Shown piece by piece: positions 33,322-42,500 of a stretch of 45,641 nucleotides of DNA. The DNA is taken from contig NC_049984.1 of the NCBI RefSeq assembly GCF_000003815.2, positions 11,562,337 to 11,607,977 of the forward strand. The letters are read 5' to 3'. Source of the stretch: Branchiostoma floridae. Lineage: Eukaryota; Chordata; Leptocardii; Amphioxiformes; Branchiostomatidae. Made by a program: the position numbers and the translations under genes. The notes beneath the pieces are model-generated. The model had not been told where the DNA came from. It did not search any database and saw only the letters and a program-made list of their open reading frames with translations. Within the stretch, counting starts at the first letter, position 1, and each line of letters begins with the position of its first letter.

Positions 33322-34307
33322 GGAGCAGTAGCATTAATCTACATTCATGATATTCTACTGAAACTACATCATAGTGCTGTACATACTACATTACGTACAA
33401 ATGAAACAGTGTCAGAGTCATAGATGGCACAGTCATTTTCAATCAATCAAACAACACAGGATGCTTTTATGCAGAAGCCACAGCAGATAGCTTAGAAAGT
33501 TTTTGGTAAGCATAACTTGTGTGCAGACTTGGAAAATTAAAAACAACAAAGTACCATTTCAAAGTATTACCTTTAGCCTGACTTAATCATGCTTTTTGCA
33601 TCCCTGGTGTCAGGGAGGCAGCCAATGAATCAGCCCTTTACAGCAAGAAATTAACACAGATTCACAGACTATTGTATCCCATTTTCCATTTTCACCTTTG
33701 ATTTCAGATTCGATGGTAGATATAGATAAATATGGATGTATATCAGTGAAATGTTTGTCAAATGAAATAGGGAATGCTGCAGACATTTTAGTCTGCCAGT
33801 TATCAAATTTGATATGCATATTTTGCCAAATGTTCTTATAGTTGCAGTACTGGTGCATTTCTATTCAGTTATTTTTCCTTTTTGCAGATCTACATGTAAC
33901 TTCAGTATCAAAAGGCATTCCTACTATTTGTTGACAAAACTCAATAAACTGTACACTAGTAAGATAAATGGTGTGCCTTGCAGTGCTTGCACTTCATTGT
34001 TTTACATCATACCTCATTCTGTAAGTTTGTTCAGACCATGGCTGTCCCCAGGACCCAGCCTTCCATCCTTGGACAGAAATTTGCTTATTCAATGGGATGG
34101 AACAAAAATTTCCACCATCCATTCCCAAAATCTGAACTTCATGACATGAAATTGGTGAAAATGTATATTCGTAAGTTTAGAATGACAGATTTAACAACGA
34201 AAACTAAAAACATGGCTCTTAAACAATTACTGGAGCAAAAAAAATTCAAAACTAGATACAGCCCTGGTTCAGACCCTTGTCTAGTGGTGCATACAGCTGT
34301 TTGAGTA
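33322..34307. other. TIM50 3' flank
   Basis: Probably 3' UTR at first; the first AATAAA downstream is at 33943-33948, about 620 bases past the stop, and may be the poly-A signal. No gene is seen in the rest. Confidence 0.4.
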
Positions 34308-34547
34308 GCAAGTTATATTTTTACAGGGAGGAGTGCTAAGTTGCTAGCCTTTTCACTTGCTAGCCCTTTCCCTTTAAAAGCGGCATCACCTCGAACAGGG
34401 AACCCCCATTTTATGTCCCTTCCAAAAGAGTGCAGCCCCAACCAAGATGCCCTACCCAGGAATGAACCGAGGTCTCCCAGTAACTAATTAATTGCAACCT
34501 GGAGCTGAACTGTGAGGGCGCTACCAGTTGACATACAGGACATCCCC
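34308..34547 (-). repeat. tRNA-derived SINE, copy 2
   Basis: Minus-strand reading starts GGGGATGTCCTGTATGTCAA with an A box (TCAACTGGTAGCGCCCT) and a B-box-like CGGTTCATTCC, and runs through AAAGGGAAAGGGCTAGCAAG to AAAAATATAACTTGCTACTC. Same family as 14885-15091 and the fragment at 17304. Confidence 0.75.
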
Positions 34548-36526
34548 ATTCTGTAAGTACATATCTGTATTGGTATTGAAGGCAAGGTTATTGTCGAGCC
34601 TGAGTACCATCTGCCGTAGTGAAAGGATTGAGCCAGCGGTCACTAAGTAGGATGGTACTCTAACCATGGCTCCTGTAAAAATCCAGGTGACCATTCCAGC
34701 ATAAGTTCGTAACAACTGAATTGCGAAATTGTTTCAACTGCAAATTTAAAGCACTGCAAAAACCCTTTTCCCTTCTACAGTGAATTAAAACCATGAAATT
34801 AATTGACAGTAAATTTATTAAGTGTCTGAGACACAATCACATACCAATGTAGACAGACAACCATCTACAGCTTGCTATTAATATGATTCATTCAGCCAAA
34901 ATGTTGCTTATCATGCCCGTAGCCGCTCAAAAGGTCCGCTTTTTCAGGATCGAAGGTCCACTTTTTCATGTCCAAGATTTTTTTTCAAAGGCATGACTGA
35001 TTTGCATTTTTCCTTGATAGACATTTCAGCCAATCGTAGTGAGTCTATCAGCAAAATTTGCCCCAGAAAGTGCAGGAAATGGCTTTTCAGAGGGTCCAGA
35101 TTTCAAAATTTCCCCGGACCTCCATTGCGACGCCTCACGCCTTTGGTGTCGGACATGGTGAAAATATGTTGAGGGAGTTGGCCTCAAAGCCTTGTCCTTT
35201 AATAGAAATTCCATTAAACTTCGCAAGCGATTTTTGACGGTCAAAATGCAGGAAATGGCGTTTCAGAGGGTCAAAATTTCATTTTTTCCGGGGGAGCATG
35301 CCCCCGGACCCCCCTAGATACCTCACGCCTTCGGCGTGAGTCTCGTGCCTGCGGCGCTCGATGGTCCCACATTTACTAAAAAGAACCCCCCCAACCGAAA
35401 TCCTGGCTATGGGCATGCTTATGTAGTATGTAGTACAAAACAGCTGCAAGACAAGAAACAAGCATTGAATTATCCCCCCCCCCCCAGTTTTGTACCTGAA
35501 GTCACATGTCAAATGCCTCATGACACGATGTGCAAGGACATTACAAATGACCAGCACGTAAGCAAGTCTTTGATATGATACAAAGAGACAGCATGTTTAC
35601 ATTGTTTCTTGGAAACGCCTTAACATCCATTAGGGAAGTGCTTAGCAATTGTTCTGTTGAACCCTATTTCATTTATGAATGTAACAATTGCAGCATCCAG
35701 CCTAACAATACCTGTCACCATACATCACAATAATTTCATCACATCCTGGACAACATTCACATCCCCTGATTACTTTGCTCAAAATGTTTGGGGAGGCAAT
35801 TTCAATAATTTGCATCTTGTACCAACTTTGTATCAGGATTGGTATTAAAGGGCGGTAATTTGGAGTGGTTGCGAGGAAAGGTGCCTTGTAGGTTTTCATA
35901 TCCTGGCCATAGTCTATATTAAAAAAAGAGAACATTCGTGCACTTTTGCCACGCTCTATGGGGCTATTGAAAGAACATCAGCTCAATGGTGCCTATCACC
36001 AATATGGTGTCATAAATTATTACTGATGTTTTGCTGGTTGTCATAGTGGTCTATGTGTATGGTAATCCCTCAAAAATTAAAAAAGAAAATGCAATTAAGG
36101 AAATGACTCCATACCCTCTTCCCGAGAAGTATTCAAAGAGTAAAAAGAATTTAACCATAACAAGTAAATGCAATATTGCAACTTTAAAAGTAGAGTTTGA
36201 CTCTAAACAGCACATACCACCTGTTGTCCTCTTAATGGCATGCTTTAAGACGTCATACACTTTTGGATCTAACGTTCTTGTCAAACATAAAGAGCTACTC
36301 ATGAAGCAATCATGAGAGTGGCGAAAAGGACAATAAGGCTATGAAATATTAATGTACGGTATTGTTGACGAAGGGCTCACCGGTCTAGGTAGCTCATTGT
36401 ACGTGCCATCCCGTACCAGGGAGACCTTCTACACCGTACGTGTTTTGAGATTGTTGTATTGGAGGAAAAGCAGAAAAGTAAGTGGCAAGGCCGTAGGGCC
36501 AGAGGGATTCGATATTAGCGGTGAAG
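34548..36526. other. Intergenic, TIM50 to secreted Cys-module gene
   Basis: Contains a GC-hairpin repeat (35060-35345), a C10 run at about 35476-35485 and AT-rich sequence. The open frame 36352-36561 runs into exon 1 of the next gene in another frame and is probably 5' leader. Confidence 0.6.
35060..35345. repeat. Two diverged tandem units of a GC-hairpin repeat
   Basis: Unit 1 (from about 35068) and unit 2 (from about 35246) share TGCAGGAAATGGC, TTTCAGAGGGTC and CCTCACGCCTT. Unit 2 has two hairpins: CCGGGGG/CCCCCGG at 35288-35307 and the perfect CTCACGCC-TTCG-GCGTGAG at 35322-35340. No coding frame is intact. Confidence 0.65.
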
Positions 36527-36557
36527 ATGGGGCGTTTGGAACCCCTCATTGTGATTG
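36527..36557 (+). CDS. Modular gene exon 1 (signal peptide, first part)
   Basis: GAAGATGG context; MGRLEPLIVI then one base of a Val codon, donor G|GTAAGT. With exon 2 it makes the hydrophobic core LIVIVVCTAVVVVC, a clear signal peptide split by a phase-1 intron. A start further upstream in this frame is not seen. Confidence 0.75.
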
Positions 36558-39500
36558 GTAAGTTTTAAAAGTTTTTATTTTCATTTTGAAGTCAGGATGA
36601 AATTAGAGTCAACGTAAAAGAAATGCTGGTCATTCTACATGTATTTTTAAAAAGGTGAATCTCTGTTTAGTTCTCCGTTTAGAATCTGGCTTCTGTACCT
36701 TTTCCAGGTTATGTTTATCTTGCATTGTAAAAAACTATATGGATCCCATATGGTTGCGGCATACTCTAGTTCTACATGTGCTTGCATGCAAGTGTCTTCA
36801 CCTTTGCTTCACATGCCCAAATATTACATTTGATCACTCCCCATGTCTGTTAAACTTTATATTCTATTGCAAAGCATAATTGATCGAGGATAAGCGTGGA
36901 AGGTCTAAACTGCCTGGTTATGGTGGATTTTCTGCTTTCCAGTGGTCTGTACCGCCGTAGTTGTCGTGTGCGGACAACGGTGGCCAGGCCAGGTGACGAC
37001 TCCGACTCCGGATGGGTCGCATGGGCCCTATCCGTCTCCGGATGGGTCGCATGGTCCCTATCCGTATCCTGACGGCAGCGAACAGCAGCCTAACGCCACC
37101 CACAACTGCCGGGACCACCCAGAAATCTGCCGCTACCGACAGGAACTCAAGACTTGGCAGGACGGACAACATGACAACGGGACAGGGATCTGCCAACCGC
37201 TCCAATCCGTCTACGGACTTTCACCAATGGTAATTTATGTTGCATTTTTGCATGTGAAGTACAGAATGATGAGGTGCATAATCCTTGTCTCTCTTGTTTG
37301 CCTTATCTGAACATTTTGGGCAGTTTCGAAACTTTCATTTGTGTTTTTGCCCAAGGTTGTTTTGTTCATGTTTGATCAATGTCTTAACAGCGATTTTGTG
37401 CCGGACTTGGCGGCTGTGTTGTTGGCGACGACTGCCGACGGTGGAGTGGTCTTCAATGTCTGCCAGGCACCGTGTTTTGTCCCGCGACCAACCTCTGCTT
37501 ACCGACCAACATGACTAGCTACTGCATCAACGGCACCACGATGTGCTCACAGCGTGAGGTACCGTGCACTTGTTTCTAGAGCTAAAGGGGATAGAAAGAG
37601 AGAAAGAGAGGGAGAGAAAGAGAGAGAGAGAGAGAGTGTGTGTGTGTGTGTGATACATTTCCAAACGGTGAACCGTCCCTTCTTCTCGTAAAACCAGCTA
37701 TAGTCTTCTGATACAACAACGCACCTATTAACGTTATCATAAAATTGTAGTTGATCATGATGTTTTACTTTGATGTTAATGTTATCGATCTTTTTAATGC
37801 TGCATAGGCACAATAGCAATTTCTAAGTCACATGAAAATCTGCCCGGCTATGGTTTCTCTCAGTTCTCTGTACAGAAAAAAATGTTGTTTTGGTATTTCC
37901 TTTGTAAAGAATCAGCCGCATGTTCAAAGCTGTTCCCAACCATACAACAATGATTTGAACTATGTACATATGAAGTTGCTGTTAAAGCAATACACAACTA
38001 TAACAGCACACAAAATGTTGATCTCTATAAACTTCCGTCATTAAAGAATGAGGAGTTTGCACGCAAAGCTGTAAGTCTTGCACAAGAGTACAGCTCACAC
38101 CCGCCCGACTGCCTTGGTTGTGGGTCGTCATACTGTCGGCGGATAGTTGGTTATCGACACTGTCATCAATTGGATCAGATTGGTAAGTATGAGTGTTTTA
38201 TTATGATTATATTGGTTAAGTCCCCACCTGAAAAGCCGGAATCCGTCTGACTGCTATAACAAAAAAGGAATCCGTCTGACTGCTGTAACAAAAAAGGAAG
38301 AGTACATATATTGTGTGAAATCTTTCTTGAAATGTTTTGTTAGCATGATTACAGACAAAATGTCGGATACGATTTCTCTGCTGATTGTTCTGAACATATC
38401 AAATAACGTGCAAGGGTATTAGAATGTTGCATTGCAAGGTACATCATGTAACACTGGGTGGTATGAACTGGGAGAAATTCTATTAGTAGGGATACGAATT
38501 GAGTATGTGTTATTTATGATTTCTACAGCCTTTTGCCCGACATCGCGGCGGTGCATTCTGGAAAACGAAGCGTGTGAAGGCTTCATCTCATTGGGAGCCC
38601 CTCCAGAACTATCGACGGAAGGACCACGGAGGGAAGAGCCAGTGACGCACGAACCAAGGACGGAAGAACCACGGAGGGAAGAGACAGGGACGGACGAACC
38701 AAGGACGGAAGAACCACGGAGGGAAAGACCAGCGACGGAAGAACCACGGACGGAAGAACCACGGAGGGATGAACCAGGGACGGAAGAACCAGGGACGGAA
38801 GACTCGTGGACGGAAGAACCAGGGACGGAAGACTCGTGGACGGAAGAACCAGGGACCGAAGACTCGTGGGCGGAAGAACCAGGGACCGAAGAACCACGGA
38901 GGGAAGGACCAGGGACGGAAGAACCACGGAGGGAAGGACCAGGGGCGGAAGAAACAGGAACGGGAGAACCAGAACCATCAATGCCAGACCCATCAACACT
39001 AAAGCCATCTACACCCAAAACATCGACCCCAGAACCATTGACAACAGAGCGGTCAACACTAAAGCCATCTACTCCTAAAGCATCGACTCCAAAACAATCG
39101 ACACTAGAGTCGTCAACGCTGATGCCATCTACACTTAAACCCTCGACTCAAGAACTGTCGACACCAAAACCGTCGACAGAAGACCCATATGGCCACGATG
39201 CCAACCCCAACTGCACAATGGTAAAGTTCTTCGAAGTTTTCTCCTATTACAACCTTGAATGGCTTGAAAATCAGCATGTTTTGATATCTTTTACCGTACT
39301 GTGGGTGATATTAATTGGAAGCATCTTTAAATTTCTTTTTCAAGTTAAAATGCCATATCTTACTATCGACCTTTTCTTGATGTTTATCCACAATAACTTT
39401 ACCTTGATGTGGATCATGGATGGTTCTTGAACTAAAAGCTGAATGATAGCCTGGTATGAAGCACTCGGACTGTATGTACAACGGAATGTCATCTTGGCAA

Positions 39501-42500
39501 TCAAGGGACCCTGTACACGGAAGTCAACTGTCGCCCGAGCCAAGGCACCGTACCGGGAAACATCAGAATTGATCGAAATCTTCACAAACTCATCACAGGA
39601 TAATTTCCCGTCTCCTCGTGTAAGATGACATGCATCTTCATTTTACTTAGGTGTGCAAAGAACGCGTCACAGAAATGTACTGCGAACTGCTGCTATGTAA
39701 GCCGTAATAAATGTCTTTCCATAACCACCGCTCCATGTTGTGTGATTTATCTTTCTTGTGTTGTGTTTGCTACACTGTACACTGACACTTTGAAAGGCGA
39801 TTGCGTGGCGTACTTTGGGCCAAACAACATGCGCTCAACATCACTGACACACTGTAACGAATTGCATTACTAGTACCAAGACGCATTTTAATCGTACCTA
39901 TGTAGAGTTTTGTGACAGCGTTTTCTAACATGCCTGAGCGCTCACGTCCTTGCATCAGATATTCTGCGCCGAGTACGGAAGGTGCGTGCCAAGGGATAGC
40001 AGTTGCCATGGCGACGGGAAGGGAGTGACTTGTTTACCTGGTCAGGTGAGCCACAAATGAAATAAGCTGTATTGTTATATTGTCATTATTGGGTAATTTG
40101 TGACGCAAATGGTTACTGCTAGGTAACTGCTTGCGTCTCAGTGCATTTTCTTTATATGCTTCGAGGCCACAATAATTAATAATTCAAAGGTATAATCACA
40201 AAATGACACAGCCAGGGACAATGACTTTATTCTGACAATGTTTTAAGCGAGTATCTCACTCGGCCGCGACAAGTTTGCAATTTTTTTTTTAAGTGACACA
40301 AAGGGGTAGATGCATCTCAAGCGGATATATAATGACATTTTTATAGCCTCCCATAAAGTTTTAACATCAAAACCAAGCGAAATTATACATTTAAAGATCA
40401 AAAAGAGGCAAATAATGCTCATAAAGATCAGAAACAAGCAAAATCATAATAAGTTCCCCACTTACCCGATGCATCTCTAGCGCCCCCCTCCAAGACACAA
40501 AGTTTGCAATTGTTTGTTGCGGCATTCTGTGTCGCTAATCTTCCCTTCCGACGTGTGACGCATATGCGTATGAAGCCCAGACGAGTAGGCTACTGTAACC
40601 GCAGCAACTAAATTAAAAACCAATTTAGATTAGTAATGAAATTAGAAAAAAAAAAGATTTGCAGTGATAAAAGGATGTGTAACGTTACATCATATTGTAC
40701 GATACATACGAAATGAAATATCCATCCACATAACGTTAAAACAATCATGTACCGAATTCCACTCTTTGTGTGTTTTGTACCATTTACGTGTAATGATACA
40801 AAGACATAAATCTATATACATATAGAATTAGGACATACAAACCTGAAACTGCAATATTATTTTTTACAGTTGCTTTTAGTACTAATGGGGACCTAATGGT
40901 GCCTAATAAGAGTATAGTTCGCGTCAATGGTGGCATTTTTGTAGCTTTTGGGAAAAATCGCCATATTAGGTGTTCTTTGGTGCTGACCGTCGGCTAATTG
41001 GCGACTAGTCGTGGCCAGTTGGTGAATGATTAAAGGAACTGATCTTTTGACAATGTTCCAACGTTGTGGTCAGCTTGAAATCAACCCAGTCACTCATGAA
41101 ATTATGAAAATTTAGATATCTCAAGAAGACATCTGCCTTTACCTTTGTGCCAAATTGCAAGTCATCCGATTAGAAATGAGGCTGTTCACATAAAATCACT
41201 TGCATTACTTTTTGACTCACACACGTACATTCATCCGTTACATTACTCATGGTTTTCAGTGTGGAGACAGGAACATGTGTTTGCACGGAAAGGACAGAGA
41301 TCCGCTTAGATTAAACATTGAGTAAAGGATTGATGATTTTTGCTCAGTGACGATTCTTTGAGTACATGTAGTTTATTTTACTATTTCTTCCGTTTTCAGG
41401 CGTTCAGTTTGGAGTCAGGAAGGTGTGTTTCGACAGATAAGAAGAAGGGGGAAGTAACATGTGGTAACCGCGAGGTATGAGGCAAAACAATAATTATATA
41501 TCTATTGTAGCCAGATTTGTATTTCTGTATTTTTGTGTGATAACAATAAGGAAGCCTTCATTGCATTTCCTCTCTGAAATGTTTGTATCCATTCGCACCC
41601 TGTCAGGTCTTCAGCGCGGAGCTCGGGACGTGTGTGTCGGCGGCCGTTTTGGACAAGACGCAGGCAGTCACCTGCAGGCCTGGCGAGGTACGGATGATTT
41701 GAAGTACTAATGTCTATGCCTTCCGTCGTTCCTGTCGAAATTTGGAATGGCTTTCTATATTTCTAAGGCCACAGAAAATAAATCCGCGCCCATTTCGAAA
41801 ACACACACGCACACACAAGATATAATGTTATATCGTTGAATCGTTACTAAATAAGTACGGGGTGTGCTACGAAACGCTATTTCTAGGCCTCTTCTGAGAA
41901 TCTCCTCCTGGACTACATGTCAACATGACGCGAACATGCCGAAAATATTGTCTTGTGGTTGCCTTCATTGTAGTTGCGGAAGTGATACTAGTGATAACCA
42001 TGATTGTATACGTAGCTGTAGAAGTGAAACTAGTGAAAGCAGTTTTAGAGGTGACACGAGTACAGTGTGGTAGCCTTGAGTACTAGTTGATTAGTGATGC
42101 TTGGCTAGTGTCACTTTGCTTGATGACGGGGAAAAACTGGCTGTGAGGCCGTATTTTGTCACTTCAACCTTGTTACAACATCTACGGTCTTACTTTATTT
42201 GCCCATCTTGTTGTTTTTGTGTTCTCGCATATATAGCATAGATTTGGAGTCTGCGGATGAAAATGAAATTTATTTGCTGTGGCCTAAACATGTTCCTTCA
42301 TTGTACAAATGTCAGGTCTTCAGTGCGGACGTGGGGCGATGTGTGCTTGATCGCGACACCACGTGGACCGCTTCCTGCGGAAATGGAGAGGTAACGTTAC
42401 AAACATAAAAACACTTGAAAAATTTTGTTCCATCTCATTGTCACTGTTACGCTGATGTACACATCAATTTTTCTTTACAACATTGTGTGCTCACTCTTTA

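Noticed and set aside
38047-38182. In-frame TGA upstream (about 37950) read as a selenocysteine codon extending exon 4
   Set aside because: The frame upstream has no start or acceptor that would require reading through, and a normal acceptor within the open part explains the exon.
38419-39018. Antisense open frames of 199 and 141 codons over exon 5 of the modular gene
   Set aside because: They exist because the 15-bp repeat contains no stop in several frames; they lack splice or start support, and the sense frame joins its neighbouring exons in phase.
40240-40440. Region with CGGCCGCG and repeated ATAAAGATCA motifs as a regulatory site
   Set aside because: No recognisable motif arrangement and no nearby transcription start.
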